From Ischnura elegans (Eukaryota > Arthropoda > Insecta > Odonata > Coenagrionidae): 64,000 nt of DNA. This document shows positions 13,567 through 25,900 of this stretch, one piece after another; the first letter of the stretch is position 1; every line of letters starts with the position of its first letter. Below the pieces are notes generated by a model. That model searched no databases. It saw only the letters and a program-made list of their open reading frames with translations, and was not told where the DNA came from. Position numbers and translations under genes: made by a program. The DNA is taken from assembly GCF_921293095.1 (NCBI RefSeq), contig NC_060248.1, positions 16,882,744 through 16,946,743 on the forward strand. Reading direction: 5' to 3'.

Positions 13567-16500
13567 CAGCAGTGTTTGAATCGTTTCCTTATTTCCGGTG
13601 AGTGGGAAGGTGCATTAATCGATAGGGTTAGATCCTTCATTTGACCATCAAGTCCAGCTATCCTTGACTGCCATAGAAATGACGAGCATGGTCATACTCC
13701 AACTCTATTTTACCAATTAACTTCGTATTCCAATCGCTAACATAAAAGGCTGAATCAAAATGAAAAAAAAAACTTACGTCTGAGATTGAAAAACAGAGGG
13801 TCGCAAAGGGCGCTAATTACCTTCAGTAATGCACGCGGTAAGAAATTAAACTTATCGAAATAACTAAATAATTATTACTGAATGCTAGATCCTAGAAAAT
13901 AAATATACCTGCCAACCGACGTTACGTGGATAACACTCGTTAAATTTATTTCACCCAGAACCAAACACTTACAGCATAACAACATACGCCGTCTGGCAAT
14001 AACGAAGTTGAATAGGGTTCTGTCAACAACGCACTTCAGTCCTTAAGAATGACTGGTAAAAACAAGGAAATACGTGGGAGGTAGGGGGTGACCCCTTCCC
14101 TAATTTCACTTTCGTGTGGATACAGTTATGCAGTTCAATGAAAAATCACTCTTCAATATGTCAAGGAATTCTCATCGTAAGCCATAAGGGTTTCATTACT
14201 TCCGTGGCAATATGAAATTCTAACTATCAACTAGGATAGAAATAATTCGTCGTCATATCCAAATAATTAATAATCATTGATTCACTGTGGAGGCACAAAA
14301 TGATAGTACTTAGCGCCAAAGCCGCCTCCCTAAGTAACCAACCTAAACCTAAGTACCGCACTAAAAATATGCCTACGGCATGACTTGTTACACTGTCGAT
14401 AAGTCATTCCAGAATCATTGTATCTAATCCTATCTACTTCCTCGAAATAAATAATGAAGTTCAAGATTTCATAACACCTTTTCGGAAACCGCCAACATGC
14501 TGGCGGAAATCATACGGTTAACAGAACGATTCTGTTGGTTAATTAAAAAATTGGAATTTGGCAATAAAGTGTGTGTTTTGTAGAAAAGCAAAGTAATTTC
14601 CTTCCAACCGTATAATGGAATTCTACAAAGTAAAGGCCTCAACAATTCAGTGCATTAATTAAAAAAATTGAGGTCAAAATCCTCATGGCAGTCACTCAGC
14701 GCAGTGACGAGCAATATAGCTTTCACCAAGTCTACTGAAATACATTGCCAAAATGCAGCATCAGCCGAAGCAGTACTGAATGAGACCATCGCGTACGCAT
14801 TTTCATCAGTGCGTGCACCCGATACCCACTTATTTCAAGGATTTTATACGAAGGGGACTTGGAATCATCGACGAATGAGTCCGGAGAGCGTAGCGCGTTC
14901 CGCGGGCGAGACGAATGCACCTGAGTTCAATGGCACTGATCCGGCGGAGGAAGTCTTTTTTTATATTAAGGTGCAAAAATGCTCGGTGTTAACAGTAAGA
15001 GACTCCCACGCTTTCACAACGGACTTCCCACTGGAACGCCTGCTGGCCAACTCAACACTCGAAAATCGGGATTCCATTACATCACACAGAGAAATGAAAG
15101 TGGGAGGTCATGCAGTAACAAATCGTAACAGCAAAGATCAGATTTGCGCCATTAACAGTTCCAAAAATAACGACTTCCAAAGAAAAAGACTATGATTCAC
15201 GCTTTCACTTGTTCTAAAAAAGACAATATCTCGATTTTACACTTTAATTTCTAACCTTGAGCATCATATAAACCTGGAAACCTAGCATCAACACCTAACG
15301 CAAGTGTAAATGCCGACAAGTAAGCTATAAAAACGTACCTCTCAGAACACTACATTCGTAAATTGTAATAAACGAAAAGATATTTTACGTTAGGATACCA
15401 CAGTATCCATCTCGAGGCCTATCTCAGTCAAAATAGGAATGGTACCAAAAGAGTCCCAATAGAACAATGAATTATCATGCAGTGCACAATTACCATAAAA
15501 CAATAAATGTTGCGGTGCCTGATGGGGTATCGGTAGAAATGTAACTGCAAATAGAGGGGGCCCCGTGGCGTGTTCTGACTATAGGCCTTCAAGTAGGCTG
15601 ATCTGGCATTGCACTGCACTTTCAGTCTTGCAGTAACCGGTACTCAGGCATGACGAACTATTAACACGTAGCTAACACGCGCCACACTCTCAACCACGAG
15701 ATCCTAGACTGTCCAACGTTATAAACCCAGCGTATAACTCCGTGGAAAGGTAAAGAGTTTGGAAGAGGGTAACAGAAAGCATATTCTACAAAACAGTGAT
15801 TTCCTCTGGAACAAATATTTCCTCCAGCCGTGTCCGCAAGAAATCCAACAATTCAGTAACGTACCGTTTCACTTCATTCTGTACAATTGTGTGGAGTCTT
15901 CGCCCTCCTAACAATAGTTAAAACAATTGTGAAAACTGGAAACTATCAATGCACTGTTTAGCAAATGCGACCGTACTCGGGAATTGATTTTTAGCGGGAT
16001 AAATACTTCAAGCCACTAGATGAAAAAAACAAGTAGATTTACTTTATATGGCGACTAGGGTGTTGGCTAGCCATCTCGAAGTTCCAGGTCCGATACACAT
16101 CAGGGGTTGCAGCCTAGAGAAATCACAAATGATTGAAATTGGGAATGGTTGTAGGATAAACTGGACAAACCAAGTGCTTCAAAATGGCGCATCCGACCCC
16201 TAGTAATATACGTAGAACGCCTGTGTCCTAGCCTCCTCAAGGGCAACACTCGGATACTAGACTTTACTTCGGCCGGGAATTTATAATGAATCGTCGGTGG
16301 AAATGGCATAAAGCCATGCGGAAACTGAAAACCCATTCGTGACTACATTATTGACAAGATTCAAAAGTCCCAGAGGACAAATAGTCCGAGAAAAACACGA
16401 GAGCCCTTGACAGTAAACAATTATGAGGGGCTGGAATATGTAAAAAATATACTACCATTTAAATACGCGGCTCATTACATTATAACCAAAATGCTGTGCG

Positions 16501-16993
16501 AATAAAGTAGTAATCTAAATAAACAGACGCAAGAGAGATATTTTCTAATCGAACGTGCGAGGCAACGCTCGGCCAAAACCGCCCGCCACAGGGATACGAA
16601 CAGCAACGGATCTTAAGACGGGTCGATAAAACCATCGATTAGCCCCAAGAGAGGACTCGAGTTTTTTTCCTCGAATTAAGGCAGCTTACAGCTCCGGGTG
16701 GTGACATTGATTTTGCCCTTCTGCGCTAAAAGTAAATCTTTCAAAATGTCAAAGAACTTATATAACTCGACGCAATCATCCCTAACTTCCTCCCTTTAAG
16801 GTCTCCAGTATCCTCGCCAGTCCTCAAAACCATAGCTACGAGAAAACTTGAGATTTAAACGAACAATCGATGATTAAATTAATTACATCAGTCAAGCAGT
16901 AGCATAGAAAAGAGTTAATAGCCTAAAGGAAAGAAACGCAAGTACGCCATAAGCCATGCTATACACAGCATGAAAAAAGTGAATGTACATTAC
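13567..16993. other. Noncoding stretch, start of the kismet-like first intron
   Basis: Minus-strand intron DNA follows the donor at 16,993. A 175-codon plus-strand frame at 14,668-15,195 has no recognised domain and is most likely chance. No further kismet exon was found by looking for chromodomain or helicase motifs. Confidence 0.4.
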
Positions 16994-19723
16994 CTTTTCC
17001 TGCACTTCAGGTATTGGCTGCTGGGCAGGCATACAAAATAATTCTCGAAGCTGCTGTTGCAGGGTGTTCATCTCTTGGTGATGGTCGAAGTGTAGGGGCA
17101 TTGGACCATGAGGAACAATTACCCCCGGGGGAAGTGGGCAAGCCGGGGGCAAAGCAGGGATTTGACCTTCACCAGCATGCGTGAAAGTAGTCGGCGCAGG
17201 AGTAAGCTCAGTTTGTTTATCCACAGAAGCCGTGGACGTGGGTAATTGGGGAGTAGAAGGCACAGCTGTCGACACAGTCCCGGTAGGGCACTCGGGAAGA
17301 GTTGAAGTCACTGGTTCAGCCGGTCCGGAGGGCCCGTAGCTACCAACATTAGCCACAGGGCCCTGGAACCTTGGACCTGGGCATGGCATCGTAACAGGAG
17401 TCGAAGGCACCTGTACCTGGGACCCATCCCCACCCGACGCGTCATAACTACCGACATAATTTCCACCAGCAGCGGCATCACGAGCTTCCGCCCCCACTGG
17501 TGGACCCTGCCGCGTCACAGGAGGCTCCGACCCACTTTGCTCAACAGGAACTATTTCCGAAGCCTTAAAAACAGACACTGGGGGGAATTCTGGCATACTT
17601 AAAGACTGGTCCGCATCGGTCACAATAGGGTTCACGAGGGAAACATCCTCCGGCACGGGGAGAATCCGAGGAGAACTGGGAAGGTTGCACGAGGGGTCGA
17701 CGGGGGCTAGGCTACCCAATCCTGGCATTCGGTTATTGCTGTTATCATCTCCCACATGAGGCGGGGCACTATTGTTGGCACTCATAGGCTGGGACATGCG
17801 AGGATCGTTCGCAACAGAGGAGCCAGTAAGCTGCTGATGAGGAACAGGCTCTGGTCCAGGTACGGAACTACCAGTCATGCCCATTCCCATGGTTTGAGGT
17901 GAGACGTGAGAGTTCGGTCCCCACGGCACGGGTTGTGAAGGGAGGGGCGAGGACGTGGGGAGGGATGAAAGTACTCGTTGTGAGGCAAGGTTGTGATTAG
18001 CGTTCGGATGAGGAGGAACCCCTAAGGCTGTATTTCCCATGGAACTCATTCCATCTGGTATGTATCGGGGCTGAGGGTAGTCTGAACCAGAGGGTGGTCC
18101 AACCATCTGCTCAAGTCGTTGCAATGTACTCTGTTGGGGCATGGGAGGAACAGGCGATGACTGACCAACCACAGGATTCACCTGAGGATACACAGCCGAG
18201 GGGGAGGCTTTGGGAGTTAAGGCAGCAGGGGGTCTTGGTGACATTGTCGTTTGGCCGGGATGAGGCGAAAGGCAAGGCTTTGACGGAGACATTTGCATTA
18301 GCTGTTGTTGAGCCAACTGGGGTGGTCTGGGTGACATTCTTGGCCCAGGAGAGCCCACACGCTGCTGAATACTAGCGTTCCTTGGTGACATTTGCGGTGA
18401 AAGTTGAGGAAAAGAAGTCCGGTACTGAGGGCTTCCACCTCCGGCAGTTGAGGCCATCTGCTGAACTTTTTGTTGTTGGGGTGGCATTGGAAGCTGCTGA
18501 TTAACATAATGTGGCCTGTGATTAGCAACGGGAGGGACCTGCATACGATGAGATACAAATGAATGATGATGGGCAGATCCTCCCATAACTTGAGGCACAT
18601 GCTGTTGCGGAGGCATTTGAACATGATTGTATGGTGTGGACTGTTGGCCCACAACACCCATGTCACAATTTCCACCAGGCTGCTGTGGTTGATATTGCAT
18701 ATGGTGATGCGTTTGTCCATAGTTAACATATCCTTGGTTGACCTGTTGCTGCCCCATGTTCCCACTGTTCACACTTACACCTTGCCCAGGATAAACCCCA
18801 GCATTACCACACGGATTTTCAGTAGGCCCGCCTACTTCATTAAAGGCAGGCATGCGCTGTTGCATGGGTGCATAACCACGGGACATACCAACACCTGGCC
18901 CTCCTGTCATCATGGAATCTTGTGCACAGTATCCACCCATATCCTGCCCTTCTGGCTGTCGTTGTTGAGCATAGGCACCCATTTGCTGTCGGTAGTGATC
19001 TTGCTGAGACCCCATCTGTGCACCATAAGAATTGGTTCCACCAACAGGATAGCTCTGAGGAGCAGAGCCGTTCCAGCCGCCACCACTCCTCATACCATCA
19101 TTGGTACTCCCACCACCCACATCTACAACTCCCCCACTTTGCTCACTTCTTGCCACCATTGCCCCTTGATCCAACCCATACATTCCACTTTCATTAGGAG
19201 GACAAAATGATTGAAATTGGTTGGCTCGCATGGTGCCACCAGAGCCAGAGGTCCCAGGATTTTGGTAAGTGACTTGACCACACATAGGCCCAGTGGGAGC
19301 CGTTGCTCCACCCATCATTGACCCAGAGGCATCATACCCACCACCAGCAAGATGTTGTTGCTGGTGGTGGTGATGGTTAATTTGAGCAGCAGGAGAACCA
19401 TACATTCCACTCTGGCTGTCCATATGATGTTGCTGAGGCGAAGGCCTGTGATGCCCTCCATAATCTCCAAAATTGGCTAGTTTCTGCAGTGAATTATCTT
19501 GATTTAGATTTGAAAGGTGCTCAATTTGACCATAAGGTGGGGGTTGGTTAGATCGAGGACCAGATGGGACCCCACCAGGCACATTTCCTTGAACATTTGG
19601 CTGCTGGGGTGGCTGAGTTGGTGGTATCCCAGGAGTAGGATCAAAGCTATCTGTGCCTAAGTCAGGAAGGCCATCCAGCATTCCTGCCCCCACATCTTCA
19701 GCAAACAGCTCATACGAGTCCAT
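16994..19723 (-). CDS. kis: Kismet/CHD7-8-like chromatin remodeller, giant N-terminal coding exon (partial gene)
   Basis: A 910-codon open exon starts at the ATG complement of 19,721-19,723. An in-frame TAA lies three codons upstream (19,730-19,732), and the start context is good (A at -3, G at +4). The reading frame runs 33 codons past K910 into intron, but a strong donor (AAG|GTAATG, minus strand) ends the exon at 16,994 in phase 0. The protein is low complexity: Gln, Pro, Gly, Met, Ser and His rich, with repeated MSPRP/SPKP-type motifs around residues 450-520. Its first about 30 residues (acidic, LF.ED...GL..L) resemble the start of vertebrate CHD7, whose ATG-containing exon is also very large and Gln/Pro rich. 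A conserved-looking helix (LQQQLRELFCMP) precedes the donor. Known kismet/CHD7 proteins are nuclear ATP-dependent nucleosome remodellers. No chromodomain or helicase exon was found downstream, so the name rests on the N-terminus only. Another Gln/Pro-rich coactivator remains possible. Confidence 0.6.
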
Positions 19724-19953
19724 GCTAACTTAACTTAGGTGTTGCAGGTTAGCCCTGCCACACCCAATAGTTAGACTCTAACACTATCTCCACTCCCATG
19801 CTCACTAAATTACTGTAACTTTGTTTTCTAAAACTTGCCTTAAACCAATTGTCATGGCTGATGGCTGGTAGCTATAGAATACTACACAATCACAACAAAA
19901 TGTGTTCCCCAAAACTTGATCCATTTCTCCATTGCTGTGCAAATATCATCAAA
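19724..19953 (-). promoter_or_regulatory. 5' UTR part of the kismet-like first coding exon, with upstream ATGs
   Basis: On the minus strand a polypyrimidine tract followed by TTTTCAG ends at 19,954, so the exon probably begins at 19,953 and carries about 230 nt of 5' UTR. The UTR contains several short upstream ATGs, among them ATGGAGAAATGG and ATGGGAGTGG. These could lower translation of the main frame. The upstream noncoding exon and the promoter were not located. Confidence 0.5.
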
Positions 19954-22900
19954 CTGAAAAGACAAAATAAGGTATAAGATCAACACTTGGCAGCAGCTTT
20001 CTCTTATACGTAAAACTAAAAATTATTCCACTTGATTTACATACTTTCCCTTCAAAACACTACAAAAATATTCACATCAAAAAGATGTCTCACAGAGAAT
20101 TTGAAATTCAACTGAAAGATGTGGGATCCCATTTTGAGACGATGTACAATCCCTTACTAAAAATACACTCTGACGGACAAAACAAAAATTACGAAACTCA
20201 TAGCTTTTTTTTCATGGTAGGCAAATTGAAATCATTTATACCATGTAAAAGACAATATAATTCATTTTAAAACATTTTTTATAGAAGGGTGGTAGAGGGT
20301 TTTGAATATCCTCATAATGGGAAGAAATTTCCACATCATTGCAACACCATAGCAATTTTCAAACTTTCGTCAAAAACACCATACAATACCAGTGCCATCA
20401 TCAGTTGTTACTATGCCACATAATAAAAAGAGATGACATTTCACAATTTCTGTGAATGCACCAAGTAAGATGTTGGCTCGAACACATTGCCTTGTACCTT
20501 AACAACTGATTTTACCAACTAATACTACGACTGTTCACAAAAAATTTAGTGCAACAGACAGTGAAAACTACCTCCACATATTAGAAATGTCATGTATTTT
20601 CTGTTTCTACATGAATAAACATGGCAGGCAGGCCATTGGAATGCATGTCCTCCTTCCCAATGAACAAGAGAATAAAAGCTCAGCCCAGTGAAAATGATTT
20701 GAAGCAAATATAATAATGAATTTCTTTCAGTGACACAATGCTATTCCAGAAGAAGCCTTCAAAAGAAATTCACATCTTGATAACCTAATACACTTCCAGC
20801 AAGAGGACACAAGTTTGACAAATGCAAAATATACAGGTAAACCATCAACCCTAAGACTACTCCTAAATTTTTTACAAAATAATTTTACCTTACAACTAGA
20901 TACAAACATTATCACTGAATGTAGTAAAGCAAAAAATGCATTTATCATTGACTGATAGCATCCATCAAATACACAAGACATGAAATATAGCCTAATAAGT
21001 GTTCAATGCCAAAAATGTGAACCTCAATAAGGTGACATCAGGATTTAAATTTGGGTTTGTAAACCAAAATATTGTTTATTCTATCATATGAGGTGAGTGT
21101 CAGCAGAGAAATCAAAGCATCTACATCATAACAAAAATAGTGTCACTGAATTCACACCTTCACCAATAAGGAATAACTTCACTCCTGGCATGCACCAACA
21201 ACTGACACAACTTACATGAGAAATCAAAATATTTCCACAGGACGTATTGGCAATGTCTCATTTGACTAATATTAAAACTTCCACACACATACAAGATCAT
21301 CTCACTACATTTATTACAAAAAATATGGAATATTATAGAATTTAAAGCTGGAATTTCTTTCATGCTTCAATACGATCATCCTTAATGATTCACTTGGTGT
21401 ACAATAATGTGGTCCTTAACCATAAAACTAGGAATAGGTACTGTAACTTTCATCAGTTCAAACCTGAAGCTTAAAATGCTAATAGTTTTTTTTTCTAAGC
21501 AGGGAACTGGCATAATAAATCATATCCCCAATTCATTCTAGTTTTGGATAGCTATTCGCTGTGAACATTCACATATTTAAACAGAATACTTGGCTCAAAT
21601 TTCAAAGACAAAGAAATTCATTTTTTTCAGTTCAATAAAAGCTAACAATTTCAGATTCTGTAGCTACACAGTCTGGAGTAGGTGCATTTATTATCTATTG
21701 GGTGGGATAGCAATTCCATGCCGCAGGAGAAATTTTTAAGGTCTTAATACACAGAAAACTCATGCTCTTGTCAGTAAATTTAACACATTCAGTACGCAGC
21801 ACGCCAACTGGGCCAGGAGCCCTTGCATCACCTCCACACGTAACTAAACTCCACTTCTGAGTCTTCCGATTGTGTATGGCCTTCAGCAAGCTTCCCTCTT
21901 TCCAACTGCACGCACCATTTGCAATAAGCAGTACATATTTGAATAGAAGTTATGGCACGAAAACCTCCATACATTATTTTTCTTATATCAAGAACCGATT
22001 TTTACGACTTTAATGAAAATCAGGCCTGTATTGAATGTGTTAAACCTAAAACCTTTTCTCCGGGTTTTTTAAAACTAAAAAACCTGGAGAAAATATTTTC
22101 TAATGCTCACCCCACAGATTTCAATGATACTAATCTCAATACAAAATAAACACTATGGTCAATCAAAAACAGATAATTCAAGTGTTGGTTCTTAGGAACT
22201 AACCCACTGACTACAACTAAAAAGCTTGAACTGAAAGGCAATGCATTCCTAAGCTTTGGTATAACATTAACTATGATTCTGGTTATTATCAAATATTCAT
22301 TTCATACACATGATAAATTCCGGGATACAATAACATGTGATAATTCAAATTGCAATATGGATTTATTGAAATCCTAATCTTCTACATTTAACACTTATGC
22401 AGATGTAATTAAAAATTGATAATTAATGCATATCTATTAATTTCACGATTCCAAATTACAAGAAAAGTTTTCAAGGCCTTTGCTCAAAATGAGAATTGAG
22501 TATAAACACATTAAATGAAAAAAGGAACACTGAAAATTAAAAAACTTGAAACTAAAAGAAATGTCACAGTGTAGGCTTACAATGAATAATAGCCACTTGG
22601 ACCATTCATTTTAAGGTAAAATCCTGTTAAAACACATTGCTTACAGATCAAGTAGAGTAAACTCTTCAGCCTAAGTCTTTATTTACCGAAGCACAACCTT
22701 TGATATTGAGTAAAGCTAAATCAGACAGAAAAATGTGTAATAAATAAAGATCAGTAACAAACCATGAAAACATTAATTTCACCTACAATTCATCTAACTA
22801 CCATAATAAATAACCTGCAATACGTTTAAGTACTTCTTTACTATTTTCATTTTTGTCGAAAGACTAATGAAATAAGCAGTGATACATTAAAAGAAATCTT

Positions 22901-25900
22901 GGGCATTCATTCAACTATTCTCTACATCACCCCCACACGCAATTAAAAAAATTGATAATAGCACAGCATACATACTTAAGTCCACATTGACTGATTAGCA
23001 ATTAAACTTGCTGCAATTATTTTCAGCTTGGAAGACTACTCACACCAGGGAAAAACAATTATCAAAGAGAGAGGAGCTACCAATGATATCTGATATATCT
23101 ATAAATTAACTGTCTTTCTATCATCAGCTTAGGCTATTAAAAAAAGGTAGATTATTCACAGCTTTGAAAACTTCATAATGAAGTATAAAACATTATCAAG
23201 GATGACACATTGAATGTTTGGGTTTTGAGACAGAAGGGGCATAAAACCCTCCCATCACACCAGATTTGAGGCCGTTTCCAAAAGAAGATGAATGAAAATG
23301 GAGAAGGCATAGGCCGTGAACATTCAATAGTTAAAGTACCCCATGGCAACGTTCAACTAGCAACTACCAAACGCAACCGAAACAAATGCTAGCCAACCAA
23401 TGCTTAAAATTACAACTGAATAAGGTTTAATTGGAAAAAAAAGGAACTGGGTTTAGTCTTCATTTTATTTATTGTCTTGCTACCACTCTACTCCTCCCTT
23501 TCTTCTGATGGCAAGAGTGACTTTTGTGAGAACTGCCTCACCTCACACCTAAACTCCAACTTGATTTTCGGTTACATGGAGGTAAAGGGATAGTTCATGG
23601 ATAAATTGATGTACGAGACAAAGGACTGAGAATGTTAGGCTGAGGAAGAAACTCTGAATGAACTATTGACATGGAATACTTCATTTCAGGAATGTTTATT
23701 TTGCTTCTCAGTGATAATTATGCACTCTCTGGAAAAATGTGTTGCCTAGGAAATGAACTACACTGTTCATGCAATATTGCAGTGAAACAGTTTAACCCTT
23801 AAATAAATATTATTCATTTGGAAACTTGTGCAAAATTCAATTTCCTTATTTCAACTGTGGCTTTCTTGGCCTTCACTATCCACTTTATGAACTCCCAACA
23901 ACATTTTGCAGAATTGCATGTTTGTGCTTGCACAGAACATTTCGTTACCCCATCAGTATAGCAGCCAGAGTCTTAATGTAGCAAGGACAAAATTACCACA
24001 AGGATCATTAATTTAAACTTTGGTTGGAACATACTTCAGTGGAGGTGGGATGGTTCATATTTAATTTACATCCCTAAAAATTTTTAAGTGGTCAGTGAAA
24101 TTTTTGTGAGCACCTGATTCCCCTATTTATTATAGCCACTAACAAAAAGATCGTATCAACAAATTAAATATTACTTGAAAACGGAACAATGTTCAGTACA
24201 CAGGAAATCGCACCTCTTTCAAAGTGTCAACCTTCACTATACATTTTGTGGAATTCAAACACTAGCACCAAGTAACTTACTCGGAGATCTTACTTAAAAA
24301 CTACCCAACTTGGTTATAATCATAGACTCAAATGCCAGTAAAGGGAACAATTCCAACATTAGAGCGAGTTAAGAGTAAGAATGCTGAAGGTCAAAATTAT
24401 GAACCTCGGGTTTTAGAAATCTAAATTTCCACACACAACATTAATGTCGACATAACTAGGCCAAACTGGCCATGTACACAAGAGATATGAATGAATGGAG
24501 AAACTGAGGGATGGTTACTTTATAATGTTAGGAGAGACTAATTAAGGACAAGAGGTGCCTATTGTACCAACAGTTCTTAATAATAAAAATTTGCAACCAA
24601 TTATAGGGATTAGGAATAGCAAGCAATTATATGGCTTCAATAAATAAAAAAAGTCTTGTGAAAATGTTTAACATCCAAAGGAAAAAATTGGGAATCTTTC
24701 TCAATATATCTCACAACCAAAGGAAACAGAATGGATAAATTATTTTTATTTAAGTTCAGCACACATCAAGAAAGCAAACACATTAACACTAGGCTTAACA
24801 CCCATTGTGAAAGAAACGTGCGAAGCATCTTATTCATCCATCTAATTCATATTTTTAAGTCTTTCAGGTCTTTTACCGAGCATTGCAAGCAGCGTATCCC
24901 AATCAAATCTGATACAGCTTTTAAAAATCCCGATTGATAGATGTAAAAACATAAAATGGAAAAAAATCATCCCCTCCCTATGCTGGTGATACAAGTTTAT
25001 ACATATAATGAAAAGGACAAATATACTGCAACTGATGTAACTACTTTGGAAATTCCAAGCAAAAAGCAGGAAACTTCACAACTGCAATCATCCCAATTGA
25101 GAGTCAGGAAGGGGTAACATTACAGGAAAACTTTTATTGGAAATGCTTAACACCAGAAGTATTGATCAATTATTGAAAAAAGCAAGGCAATACTTGTGGA
25201 AATTGTCCCCGACCCACCCCCTCACCACCTCTCTCTACTCCTGTAATGACATACATTATGTTAAAGTATTCAAAACATCCACAATAATTTAAAGAATAAG
25301 AGAGACTCATACAGGCCCAAAAAAGATCCCGAAACCAGTATCCCCCAATTTAGAGAGAGTGGGTGCCCTGAACATATACAACAATTGAAATAGATTACAA
25401 TAAACACCTTCACACACACATATTAAAACTTGTTATTATCACAGCAACAATTTTTAAGAAATAATATCAAGAGAAGATTAAGCTGTAATGATAACATTTG
25501 AAGAAAATTGATTAATTTCACATATATATTCTTTTTCAGCATGTCTCCAGGTTTCAGAAATACCTCACTTTAAATCCTCTTCTGGCTGATAAAGACTTTT
25601 CCATCCTAATGCATAAAAAATCAGCGCATATTCCCATATCACCATCACTAACACAAACTAGGCCCACGATGAACGAGTAAGTCATTGCAAATGGCACGCT
25701 AAGTCACTCCATCATGTAATATGTAGGCCTTCACACACTAATATTTAAACTTGTTAAATAATACAATTTTCACAACCCTGAAAGGCACAAAAATTTAGTG
25801 ATAATCTGCTCAAACTAAAGAATGGTTCAGTCAGTAGTTTCCAATCAGCAAATAATCAATCGACACAAATAACTACGGGTAATTGTTAATAAACAAAAAT

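Noticed and set aside
16892-16993. The last 33 codons of the long minus-strand frame as part of the protein
   Set aside because: A strong splice donor AAG|GTAATG ends the exon at 16,994. The residues after it turn abruptly hydrophobic and aromatic, unlike the Gln/Pro-rich exon.
18563-19210. 215-codon plus-strand frame and its shorter neighbours
   Set aside because: It lies antisense within the kismet-like exon. Long shadow frames are expected opposite biased, repetitive codon use.
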